Part shown: one piece after another, positions 48,301 to 58,743 of the stretch
How positions within the stretch are numbered: the stretch's first letter is position 1
Layout of the letters: each line of letters starts with the position of its first letter
Origin: Heliocidaris tuberculata
Taxonomy: Eukaryota > Echinodermata > Echinoidea > Camarodonta > Echinometridae
Direction of reading: 5' to 3'
Length of the DNA: 64,000 nucleotides
Assembly (NCBI GenBank): GCA_025618425.1
Contig: CM046842.1
Location: 38,590,554-38,654,553, forward strand
Notes under the pieces: generated by a model
Databases searched by the model: none
The model's input: only the letters and a program-made list of their open reading frames with translations
What the model was told of the DNA's origin: nothing
Made by a program: the position numbers and the translations under genes

Positions 48301-48450
48301 TGCCACACTCGAGTACTTATAAAATATTTCTCAATGGCATTGAGAAGCTACGTAACACACCTTGGATGTGTTATAACATATTCCAATCCTCATTGTACCT
48401 TTTTTATAAAATATCTCAATGTAGATTGGAACCGCGGATTGTATCGCCTG

Positions 48451-48537
48451 CCCGCGCAATAATCAGGACTATTCCGCGCGTTTCGAGGATCGACCAGAGG
48501 ATCGCCAGAGCAGCACAATCGCCTTGATTAAAGGCTA
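48451..48537. mobile_element. Right part of the split 148-bp TIR element
   Basis: Begins with CCCGCGC and the weak hairpin, then the 32-bp right TIR (48506-48537). It is followed by the 9-bp flank GGTTACTGA (48538-48546), the mate of 19895-19903. Confidence 0.85.
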
Positions 48538-48906
48538 GGTTACTGACTGACGGACGTGACTTTATCCAGTTCTATACAGAACACCAATGGCCTTTGAAAT
48601 TGAGAAAAGTACAAGGAATTTGGTCAGTCTATATCATTATCGTTAATTTACATCGTAAATTAAGATCTCGAACTTCAAAGGGTATTTTCGCATTGATAGG
48701 ACAGAAAAACAATATAAAGTTTATTTGAGAGATATGGATAAGAAAAACCAAACAAGAGCAAAAAAGGAAAGAAAAAGAAAAAGATACACAAAAGAACAAC
48801 TTAAAGATTTTTTTAAAAATTGAAGAAAAAAAAATGTAAACAAAACTACCAGCCACCCACAGCCATTCCTCCAGTTAATTCCCTCGTGGAATATTTAGGA
48901 CAGCTA

Positions 48907-49432
48907 CCCCGATAGCAGACTGACGTCTTCAAGACGTCGTAAACTGATCTAAACTGGTCAACTCGTCATACGTCGTGTATGCAACGTCATTACTACGTCT
49001 TTATAACGTCTTGTGAAGACGTCATATTTCTACAGTATATAGACGACGTAATTATGACGTCTTTACGACGTCTTTCAAAGACAATACTTTGCTATTTTTG
49101 TAATCAAAATTAACAACGATAGTACGAAGTCTTTATGACGTCTTTCAAAGACCATTTTTTTAGCCATTTTGTATCACCAAATAAACGACATTTTTAAGAC
49201 GTCTTTTTGAAGTCTTTTAAAGACAAGATTTGGCATCCTGTATGCCGACACAGGAAATGTACTACTTTTGGGGAGCAATTTTTGTCATAGCCATTTACAA
49301 AAGCTGGGAAGTTCTGGCGGTGATCAATTGGCCTACGTGATACTGAAAATAATATAAAATAAAATAAATGAAATTGTATAAACGAAATTACCATATTCTA
49401 TTCTGATGTGTTGTCATTGTGAAAGGAAGGAT
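48907..49432. mobile_element. Truncated left end of the ACGTC element (unit 2)
   Basis: Same CCCCGATAGCAG end, TA flank and ACGTC array as 6586-7110. The rest was lost in the 3,148-bp deletion. Confidence 0.8.
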
Positions 49433-50025
49433 TTATCATTCTTTTTTCTATTTATTGGTATTTGGAAATGAAATATGCAGGGAATCATCGAAAGAGAAAA
49501 ATTAACAGCAAAGGGGATATACCGTACGTCGAGGAGGGTTGAGTATTTCCCGGCTCAGTCCAGTTCAGTTAAATGAAAATTACATTTATTTACCGTAAAC
49601 AAAATACATATAAAAAATAAAGTTTGCATCAAAACGCAATCGAAGGTAAGAACTCAAAAAGCATAGAGTTTGTGGTAATTGAGCCAGAATAAATATACTT
49701 GTACAACATTTACTATCACAAATGTTGATATACATGATATGCACGTGAAATCTCTATGAACATGACGGACAAAGAGAGTGGACAAAATAAACAACCTCTC
49801 ATTCTACCCTTTCCAGTAGTTCTGGTAGACAAAAAAACGTCCCTGCACTGCTATTCTGTCAACAGGACTGTGTCATATGCATATTCACCTGTTCTACTTA
49901 TTTTACTAGCAGTGAAGGGATGTTCTTTTGTCTATATATACCAGAGCAATTGTGGAGTGTAGAATGAGGAGTTTTTAATTATTTTTGTCCACTCTCTTTG
50001 CTCATATACATAGTGAAATGTGTCA

Positions 50026-50271
50026 ACAATAGACCGGTTCTGTAATGTATACAAATTTATGCACATTTCTTCTCTGAGCACCTATAATTGTGACGAGCTA
50101 TTCCATTAACCTGCTTTTTATAAATGAGCCTCAATGCTTGGATTCCAGTTTACATACATTACTTGTTGCTATGTCCGGCTAGCCTCTGGCAAGCTTTCAG
50201 GTTGTCAAGAACAACCTTTGGTTGCAACGGGTATGTATGAAATTTGAATACATTACCGAACCGGTCTATTG
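50026..50271. mobile_element. TIR element, CAATAGACCGGTTC ends (unit 2)
   Basis: Counterpart of 10855-11099, with the same ends and only minor differences. Confidence 0.72.
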
Positions 50272-51412
50272 AGTGATTCGGTAATAGTTTATGCTTGATT
50301 CAGGCCCCTGGGAACGATTATTTTTTTAATTTTTTTAATTTTTTATTTTTTTAAATTTTTTTACTGGGGGTGCTGTTGAGCAGAATTTTTCTATTCAGTG
50401 GCGCATCTAGGGATTATGGCGCCCGGGGCCAACAATGAAGTTGCGCCCACCCCCTCAAACTTATCTATGTTATTAAGCGACGGAGCATGCAAAGCCCCCC
50501 CCCCCCCCCCGGGGGGGGGGGGGGGCTTTGCATGTCTCATTGAGACCTGTATATCATCCGCGTACACGAAAACGGATAAAAAGGGTACTTTTATTTAGCA
50601 TTAGGCGCGTAACCCGGGTTACGCGTTTAGTGTATCAAAAACAGCAAAAATCAAGAAAAAAGGTATCAAATTCAGAGGTGATAAGAACAAAATCCGAGGA
50701 AAGGGGTAGAAATATCAAAGATGTTAGATGGGTTTCCCTGTTTAGGGTATCAAGACTACTTCTACTGCAATCCCCGTTTAGGGCGCTTTTTAGAAAGTGA
50801 TTTACGCGGATGATGTACAGGTCTCAATGAGACATCCCCCTCCCCCCCCCCCCCCCCCCCCCCCGGGATGCAAAGTGACCGAGCGGTAGATTTTTTTTTC
50901 CATTAAGTTAACCCCTCCCCCCCCCCGAAACGCAATTTCTTACGCCATTTACCCAGTAAAATTCGCAATTTAACACGTGATCAAGGGGGTTAGAGAATAG
51001 AGATCCGAATTTTGAACAATATATTATTTAACGGTTTTCTATATTCACTTCCTTCTTAAATGGGGCGCAACATTAACGGAAACAACTAAGAAATGAGTCG
51101 AGGAATTTAGGAATGGGGGGGGGGGGGGGGCGGACGCGTCCCCCCGGCATCGCTGCCCATAGTTAGGCCTATAGGATAGCGCTGTAAGTTATGATAATCA
51201 CTGTTTAGCAGTAGGCAAGCAGAGAGTAGACTGCAGACGCTGCAAGAAATATAATCTGTATAACTTTATACTCAATTATGTACAGACTCAAATTCACAAA
51301 TCTCGACCACGCTAGTGACATGTCATATCTCAACGCGATGTGAATATGATCACTATACGATTGCAGCTATCCGACATACCAGTAGCAACGAGAAGATTAA
51401 TGCCCTTCAAAC

Positions 51413-51785
51413 CAGGGGCGGATCCATGATATTGTAAAAGGGCCGGGGACATAAACCTCAGGAAAATTTCTGACGAGCAAAAAAAGAAAAAAAAAAGGAA
51501 AAAAAAAAAAAAGAAAAAAAGGTCATCAGATTTTGTTGGTCTACTTTTCCTCCAAAATTCTCTTACAAGCGAAAAAAAAAAAAGAGAGAAAAAAAGAAAA
51601 AGTTTATCACTCATTTTGGGCTCTCTTTATCGTTCCGAATTCTCTGACAAGCAACATGAGAGAAAAAAAAAAGAAGAAAAAAAAAAAAAGATATCAGTTC
51701 TAAAAGGGGGTACAGTGTACGCTGTTCTTTCAAGGGGGGGGGGGGGGTGGCACGGGCCGGAAGTGCCCCCCTTAATCCGCCACTG
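51413..51785. mobile_element. hAT-type MITE (unit 2)
   Basis: Counterpart of 12218-12587, with flanks CTTCAAAC (51405-51412) and CTTCAAAG (51786-51793). Confidence 0.88.
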
Positions 51786-51818
51786 CTTCAAAGGACACAT
51801 CATTATCAGCGACTCACA

Positions 51819-52033
51819 GGCCCGAATTCACAAAGGAGGTTTAAACCATGGGTAAGGTTTAAACCTCCGTAAGCGTACTAAAATAAGCGTAAATAAGTGC
51901 GCATTGCCCATGCGCGCGCTCAAAGAAAACATATGATTGGATCGGATTCCGTGGGCACGTACGCTTAAGAACCCCAGGAGGGGGTTGGTTTAAACCCATA
52001 GTTTAAACCAAACCTCCTTTGTGAATTCGGGCC
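51819..52033. mobile_element. Complete Harbinger-like MITE, 215 bp
   Basis: The TIR GGCCCGAATTCACAAAGGAG and its inverse extend about 24 bp perfectly, then continue with GTTTAAACC repeats. ACA flanks both sides (51816-51818, 52034-52036), a 3-bp duplication typical of PIF/Harbinger/IS5-like elements. The interior is CG-rich and non-coding. Confidence 0.85.
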
Positions 52034-52036
52034 ACA

Positions 52037-53480
52037 GGGGGTTAAAAAAATAGACTGCCAGCATATTAAGCAGGGGCAATTGACAGCATCATAATCATGA
52101 ATTGTTTACATGATTCTCCGGGCATTTTTTCCTTTTATGGCAAATATAAAAATAATGACAATAATTAAAAAAACAATATTAGGCCTAATAATAGATGAAT
52201 TGATCAGTTATCGATAAATTATATAAATAAACATGAATATAATCTATAATTTTGGATCATTCATCGAATTTCCCTCCAACTTGCTTGACCTGTTCTTGTA
52301 TATCCAGTGTTAAAGACACATCGTCCCCCACCTTTAAAATGTAACTTTCTTTAATACCATAGAAAGCCAGTGCCCCCCCCCCCGCCCCGACCAGATGCAA
52401 GTACATGGATGTGCACCCCCCCCCCCCCCCCCCCGCGCGAAAGGATCCACGCTGCCACTGCAGCTCGATCGATCTTTATTACGGCATAATAACTGCAACA
52501 AAAATAAGATTCATACAGCTCTATATATACCAGTGTCTTACAGTAGTAAAATTCAAAAATTCAAAAAATCAACAAAATAACCACACAAATATCAAACAAA
52601 CACAAAAATAACATGAATAACAACGAATTAATGTAGATACCCCCCCCCCCCCCCCGGTGCCTATAGCTTTATGATGCCCCCGTTTCCTTGAATGGGAGGC
52701 TCGGAGCGGAACCCACGGGATGAGGGGGCAGTATAGGTGTGCGGCTGCGTAGGTCTCTGTAGTAGGTGAAAACGCGTATACCGAGAAACTAGGCAACCCC
52801 CCCCCCCCCCCCTCTCTCTCTCTCTCTCTCTTTCTCTCTACCACTGGCAGAAATTTCAATTATCTATTAATACGATGGGAGGGGAGGAAAATAATTGACC
52901 CCAGCCGACCCCAGCTCCAACATACTAGTACAACAATCCCACGAATTGCCCCGCCCCCTCTCCCCATCACGCACATGGTATTCTGCTCGGTATGCTGCGC
53001 TGCATGCATTTATCGTTCGATAAAACGGAATCAATGCGCATGCTCAGTATACACGCTATAATTATATTTAACATTCATATATTCATATTCATCGTATATA
53101 TAGTATGCACTTGAATTACAGCTAGCTGCACGCTGTAAACGGGAACAAAACTCTCTATTCAGCCTTGCATGTTGTTGGCTGAAACTGGAATTACCGCTAT
53201 TTAATTGAGTGACACAGAACATTGCCTATTCCAAGAATTAATATAGCCTAGATTTAGCAGTAGTTCTTACTCGTGCAGTAGAACTCGAGTCAGCGAGTGA
53301 CAGTAATTCGCCGCCCGGCTTACGGGAGAGATTCACTTGTTCATGCCAGCTATCAGATCGACCCAACACAGCAAGGACTCGTCTCCAATTTAGCTGTTAT
53401 ATTGTCACTTTTTCAACGTGAACACATCGGTCATAGAAACCCGTTCAGCATTGATTCGGACAGCTGTTTTTTGAGACAAA
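52037..53480. other. Upstream region of the elongase gene; C-runs and possible 5' UTR
   Basis: The proximal part has several C-runs (52374, 52417, 52641, 52797) and a TC repeat (52812-52838). The 500 bp before the gene has no homopolymers and includes TATATATAG near 53095, which could be a core promoter element. An in-frame TGA at 53472-53474 precedes the ATG. No transcription start can be fixed. Confidence 0.4.
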
Positions 53481-54410
53481 ATGGCAGGAATTGCTTGGAT
53501 AAATGAACCATTCGCTGCTTTCGAGGCTCAATTCGAGGATTCTTGGATTGACTGGTGCCTGTCCGAATGGTATATCACCTTCATAATATCCATAATCTAT
53601 GTAATGGTGATCTTCCCCCTGCGAAAATGGATGGAGCCTCGTGAGCCAATGAAGCTCCGTGGATCGCTGGTCGCCTGGAATCTGATTATAGGGATGTTCA
53701 GCATCATTGGGACTGCGCGGGTTCTCCCTACTTTCATTAAATCGATCTACGACAATGGATTTCATGCAAGTTTTTGCGAGAATAATTATTTTTCAAAGGA
53801 ATATGTCGGCATTTGGGGCTACCTTTTCGTATTATCAAAAGTTCCCGAGCTAGTTGATACTCTCTTCATTATCCTACGCAAGCAGAAATTGATTTTTCTC
53901 CACTGGTACCATCACGCTAGCACTCTAATTTTCGCCTGGCGAATGTATTCTACTCAGAGCTCTGTCGCCTATTGGTTTTGCACAATGAACTATTTCGTGC
54001 ACAGTCTAATGTACAGCTACTATGCTGTCCGCGCTGCGGGTTTTCGGGTGAACAAGAAAATCGCGATGGTTATAACGTCGCTTCAGCTATCGCAAATGTT
54101 CGTCGGCATTTTTGCAGTTTTGTACGCAGTTCACCAGATAGTCAACGGCCAGCGCTGCGACACCAAAACGCCAGAGCTGATATTTGGAGTCGTCATTTAC
54201 ACAAGTTACATGGTACTTTTCGCCAATTTTTTCTACAATGTATACATCAAGCCGACGCGTGCCCGTAAATCGCATGATGTAGCAGACGGCAAAAAGGTCA
54301 CGGAGGTCAATGGAAATGGAACACATTACGTCATGAATGGAGAGGGGGATCACCTAATGAATGGCAACGGGCATAGCATGCGACTTCGCAATACACCTGT
54401 TCAACAATAA
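53481..54410 (+). CDS. ELOVL6: ELOVL6-type very-long-chain fatty acid elongase, intact single-exon ORF
   Basis: This 309-residue protein should be the condensing enzyme (3-ketoacyl-CoA synthase) of ER fatty-acid elongation, joining malonyl-CoA to long-chain acyl-CoA. The ELO signature is complete: KVPELVDTLFIILRK (120-134), the catalytic histidine box HWYHH (141-145) and MNYFVHSLMYSYYAVRAAG (169-187). HWYHH together with MNY-x-VH-x-x-MYSYYA and AAGFRV is typical of the ELOVL3/6 subgroup rather than the PUFA elongases (ELOVL2/4/5). Several hydrophobic stretches fit the usual seven membrane segments. The start is fixed by an in-frame TGA nine bases upstream and the strong context AAAATGG. The C-terminal tail (about 262-309) is hydrophilic with three NG-rich repeats and no KKXX retrieval signal. 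No intron interrupts the reading frame. The subfamily call is from motif knowledge; 6 versus 3/6-like is not resolved. Confidence 0.93.
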   Translation: MAGIAWINEPFAAFEAQFEDSWIDWCLSEWYITFIISIIYVMVIFPLRKWMEPREPMKLRGSLVAWNLIIGMFSIIGTARVLPTFIKSIYDNGFHASFCENNYFSKEYVGIWGYLFVLSKVPELVDTLFIILRKQKLIFLHWYHHASTLIFAWRMYSTQSSVAYWFCTMNYFVHSLMYSYYAVRAAGFRVNKKIAMVITSLQLSQMFVGIFAVLYAVHQIVNGQRCDTKTPELIFGVVIYTSYMVLFANFFYNVYIKPTRARKSHDVADGKKVTEVNGNGTHYVMNGEGDHLMNGNGHSMRLRNTPVQQ

Positions 54411-54851
54411 TAAGCAGATAAGGGGAAATACTGGAGCAAATGCGAACTGGTATATATTCAGATGTTAAAGGGTATCAATCACCAAAAAATATTTTACTCT
54501 GTATGTTAGAGGTTCCATGTCATTCTACTACATGTATATATTCCAAATATGAGCTTTGAATATCACTTCTATATATAAAGAGATATTACAAGTTTAATTA
54601 TACTCTCTATAAGCATAAAAGCGACTCGTGAGTAGACTACTCAGCGCACCCGTACGCGCTCGCCAAGATAAGGGCTCGCGCGGAACCCAACTTGGAGGTT
54701 CGGTTCCGCGTGAGCACCTTCATTTTATCCTTTATTTCCTTCATACTCGTAAATTTTTGACCTATAGAATTTCAGATAAAGTGATTTGAGGTTAATTTTA
54801 TACTTCCTAGCGATATACAAATTCTTTTTTCAGGTGGTTGGTACACTTTAA
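54411..54851. other. Probable 3' UTR of the elongase gene
   Basis: No coding frame follows the TAA stop. There is no AATAAA before the foldback element; AATAAA does occur inside it near 55018, so the transcript may end in the element or beyond. Confidence 0.35.
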
Positions 54852-55348
54852 AGGGAAAGTTCACCCTGAAGATTACTTGAGTTTAAAAAATGCAGAAAAA
54901 ATAAAGAAAAATATTGGCGAAGGTTTGATGAAAATCGGTCAAATAATAAAAGAGTTATGAGTATTTAAAGTTTTGGATTCGTGACGTCACATGCGAGCAG
55001 CTGCCCATTGGTCATGTAATAAATATTCCATATATTCGCATTTTTTTTACGTTCCACGATAAATTAATATTGTTTCTTTTCAGAATCTAGTATTGAATAG
55101 CATTTCTGACAATATATCAAATGCACAGACGAAAATATTCTAAATTTTCTGAGAAAACTGTATTTTATGGAATATTTATCACATTACATAATGGAGGAGC
55201 TGCTCGCATGTGATGTCACAAAATCAAAACTTCAAAAGTCCATAACTCCGTTATTCTTTAACGGATTTTCTCCAAACTTTCGCCAATATTTTTCTTTATT
55301 TTTTCTGCATTTTTTAAACTCAAGTGATCTTCGGGGTGAACTTCCCCT
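54852..55348. mobile_element. TTAA foldback element, 497 bp
   Basis: Ends AGGGAAAGTTCACCCTGAAG and its inverse are flanked by TTAA (54848-54851, 55349-55352). The arms mirror far inward (GCGAGCAGCTG / GAGCTGCTCGC, GGAATATTTA). It is non-coding and lies about 440 bp downstream of the elongase stop. Confidence 0.88.
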
Positions 55349-55352
55349 TTAA

Positions 55353-57762
55353 GTCATTTCTGAATCTGAATCTGAAATAATACAGCTCAACACTCCTGCG
55401 GATTAGTTATGATAATTTAGCAATGCTAGTCATACATGTATTTTCAATTTCTTATGTTTTGGTGTGGACAAGAAAGTCTTGATTAAATATGACCAAGAAA
55501 TAACCTAATTATTTAATTTTTGTACCAAAAACAAGGAGATCTATTATTAGACAGAATGAAAAGTTACAATTTTGCTTTTGCTTTTATGTGTTTTGATATG
55601 GCTGTGAATGATTTAATTTTTTTCTGAACATCTATTGTAAAATGTATGCGAAACATCTCTGAAAGTTACAAGGAAAAAAGATTAATTTAGTACATGTATG
55701 TTACAAGTGAAATATCAACTTCATTTGTCATGAAAATAATATGGATTGTATTGTTTATACCATGGTTTGAGTAACCCTAAAATTAGTAGAAAACTTTTTG
55801 CAAATTTAGAAGTCATTTCAAAAGAATTCTGCACCATTCTCGCTTGTGATCATCAGTATTTTCACACTTTGAATTGCTCATGAATTAGCATTAGTGCTCT
55901 GATTACTTTGTCAAGCTAGAATAGGTAGTTTTAAATTATGTCATTGCCTATTTTCCTGTATTAAAGATAAAGTTGAGTTCTGGTCATGCGATTACATAAA
56001 CTGTCCCAAAGCAATTGGGAAAGGTTGATCATGTCTAAATAAGAATTGATGTATACTGTGAGGTTTTGGAGTATTCCATATGATTGGAAACTGACACAGT
56101 CTTGCTGAAAAGCACATGCACTGCACACAGAAATGAGTATATGGGACTGTAAACACATGTGGCATGAATGTTCGGCCCGACCATTTCAGATATTTCTCGT
56201 CATATTTTGAATATGAGCACATTTGAAGAGGAATCTTTTTCAGGGAACATTTCTACTATGATGTTCTTCCAAACTGACATAAAAGGAATGAGGAAGCTCA
56301 CAAATTATTTTTCACCTTTCCCACAACACAACCTTTCCTTTGAGCCTTTGAGAATGAGAGAATTTATTTGTGAAGAGGTTAATCTACATGTATGTTATGA
56401 TATTATTTGGGGCTTTGAAGTTGTGTGAGTATGCAATAAATTCAAAAGAAATGTAATTAGAAAACTTGTGTGGATGTGAAAATAATTATAATTTGTTTTT
56501 TACATATCAGTATTTAAGTAATAACAACAATTGGGTAACATTTTATTTTTTTTAACTCATTTTTTTGTTCAACTGCAAAATATACAATAATAACTTGGCT
56601 GAATTGGAAATCTATTATTCATATACAATAATGCTACAGAGAATTGCATATAAGTAAATGTAAGTGCTTACATGTAGCTTACAATATTGACAGCACGTGT
56701 GTATTATCTATTTTGTTTTTAGATTTGCAGTGAATTTTGCTGTTGAAAATTTGTGATTGTTTTCCCCTAGCTTTGTGTATAAAATATCCTCCATAATGTT
56801 ATCTAAGTAGTTTAAAGCTAAGGGCTTGTCACATATGACATGGTAATCACTGCAGCAAAGTATTTTAGGTGTAAAACAGTAAATGAACGATAAGTGGGGG
56901 TGAGAAAAAAAAATATCCAACAAAGGCCCCAAAGTGTAATCACTTTATTATTATATCTGTGTGTTAAAAAGACACAAAAATTGTGAGGTGTACTATGCTT
57001 AAATTTCATTATTATACTTAATTCCTCAAATTTGAGTACACTTTAAATAGTAAAGTTGTCTTTGATTGCATGCAATGATTACTTGAAAGTAAGAAAAAGG
57101 TACCAGTAATCAAATGAAGACTACCCTGTTCTAAGATGGTGTTGGAACAATGTCTTATTTTCTTCATACAAATGCCAATAGACAAATAACCCGGTCAGGA
57201 TGTACTAGGTTCATTCGCAGTGCATGTGCAGATTTACGGGCCCTGGGAGGAAGGTCCAAACAAACAATGACACTGTCAGACTCCATTATTCTCTATTATT
57301 TACTCTAACCCGGGAAATGTTTCTGTGACATTTTCTCTCTTAAGGAGCTGTTCTTTGTTTAGAAAAAGAAAGAAAGAAAGAAAGGAAAACAAAACAAATC
57401 ACAACCACGCTCAAAGTCATGACATTTGCAGAGGTTGTCTGTGGTCTTATCTGTGGATATTCACCCTGTAGACTTTCTTAGTGAAAATTACCAGGCAGCT
57501 GTGAATGATGTAATGTAGCTCGTATTTATAAGCTAAAAAAGAGCAATGGTACAAACCCCCCCCCCCCCCCCCAAAAAAAAAAAACAACAACAACAAACTA
57601 ACATGTACACACAAAAAACAACAACAAACAACCCACAAAGAAATGTATAGGATTCATGCTCGTAGCCTTCATTTGCAGAATAAAATGATAATAATAATGA
57701 TAATGATAAGTCAGTTGACTACTACAATAGATCCCAAAGAGCCCTGTCGGTTGTAAATTGTG
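55353..57762. other. No gene seen
   Basis: AT-rich DNA. A candidate AATAAA occurs near 56435. There is an AAAG repeat at 57362-57384 and a C16/A12 run near 57547-57575. Short unrecognised frames only. Confidence 0.45.
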
Positions 57763-57965
57763 GAGGCGCGATGGCTCAGTGGTATAGAGCAGTGGTCTCG
57801 TAACTGGGAGGACCCGGGTTCGGCTAGTGCCCTTTAGTAAGGCATTAATCCTCATTACCAAGTCCCTCGGAGAGGACTTACAGCCGTCGGTCCCCTGGTC
57901 GCTTACTTACAAGCATACACATGCTTTCTTAGCAGTCAGGTAAAATAAACCATCAACCTTTTTCA
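57763..57965 (+). mobile_element. tRNA-derived SINE, plus strand
   Basis: The head is GGCGCGATGGCTCAGTGG (A box) with GACCCGGGTTCGGCT (B box) 40 bp later. The body and AAGCATACA...TTAGCAGTCAGGTAAAATAAA end match 9288-9527 in inverse. The tRNA-like part cannot be a functional tRNA because no acceptor stem closes after the B box. Confidence 0.85.
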
Positions 57966-58115
57966 AATTATGTATTATTACTCTGCAGAAGAGTGTGATC
58001 ACATCTAGATTATGATCATTGATATTTTTTCTGTCTCCTTTACGATCAAGTGTGTATTGCGCTTTGCCAAGCCAGCCAAAAATGTATTCTAGTCTGTAAC
58101 AGTGTAGGTCTTAAT

Positions 58116-58743
58116 GGAGAATGAAACCCCCCAAATAAATGCATTTTAATAGAAGCAGAAAAAAAAATCAAAGAAGCATATCCGTGAAAGGTTGAGGAAA
58201 AACGGACAACTAATGAAAAAGTTATGAATATTTGAAATCCTAAAATCGATAAATGAATGGAGATTTGAAATTGGCAATGTCCTCATTATGCCAATGAGAT
58301 GCTGTATACTTTCCAGTTGCCTCATACAAATAATGATGTAAAAATAAACTTTCCTTAAATATATCCAGGGAGATTGGAGTTTTACCATCTCCCTGATATA
58401 TCTTAGAAAATTTGATTTCTGTATTATAGGTGGTGTTCATAAATTTATTCCTCACGATATATTTCAAGGACAATGTAGATAATTCAATTTTCTTTGTTTA
58501 AAAGCTGAAATCTGATAATTTTCTTATTATACATACATGTATAAAGAGAGAGAGAGAGCACAAAAACGTCATTAGCATAATGAGTATGTTGCCAATTTCG
58601 TTTGGCAATTTTAGGTTTTAAAATCTTCATGTCCTTTTTTATTCTTTATCCGTTTTTCCTCAAACTTTCAGTGCTTTGCTTCTAGGATTTTTCTGCTTCT
58701 GTTAAAGTGCATACAAGCCTTACAAGGTTTGGTTTCATTCTCC
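58116..58743. mobile_element. Foldback element, about 630 bp
   Basis: GGAGAATGAAACC on the left and GGTTTCATTCTCC on the right (58731-58743) are inverted. Internal words (GTTGCCAATTTC / GAAATTGGCAA, AAACGGA / TCCGTTTTTCCTCA) are also mirrored. The centre holds a second inverted pair (AGGGAGATTGGAG near 58367). TTAA borders the left only, so the target duplication is uncertain. Confidence 0.72.

Larger units (their letters stand above)
19972..48450. mobile_element. 28.5-kb segment with inverted-repeat ends and 7-bp direct flanks (candidate giant TIR element)
   Basis: The segment sits inside the 148-bp TIR element. CCCGCGC flanks it on both sides (19965-19971, 48451-48457), while the equivalent site at 6130-6136 has one copy. 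The left end begins CACCCGATACAA and the right end, reverse-complemented, CAGGCGATACAA. The similarity continues for about 120 bp, including the identical 15-mer TTATAACACATCCAA located 73 bp (20045-20059) and 74 bp (48362-48376) from the two edges. No transposase was recognised; contents are old repeats and possible exon fragments. A 7-8 bp duplication with CA- ends would suit P-like elements, but that is speculation. The alternative is deletion of this DNA from unit 1 through the 7-bp microhomology. Confidence 0.6.
48451..51851. repeat. Duplicated block, unit 2 right half (copy C)
   Basis: Matches 6130-12651, but lacks the equivalent of 7111-10258. At that deletion point (49432/49433) AAGGAAGGAT joins TTATCATTC with a 2-bp AT microhomology. 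It contains copies of the 10596, 10855, 11319, 11363 and 12218 elements at 49765, 50026, 50487, 50532 and 51413. Similarity ends at 51851 inside the Harbinger-like MITE. Confidence 0.93.

Noticed and set aside
53445..54353. Other frames over the elongase gene on both strands
   Set aside because: Shadows of the real ELOVL reading frame.
57763..57835. A functional tRNA gene
   Set aside because: A and B boxes are present, but no acceptor stem closes and a SINE body follows.
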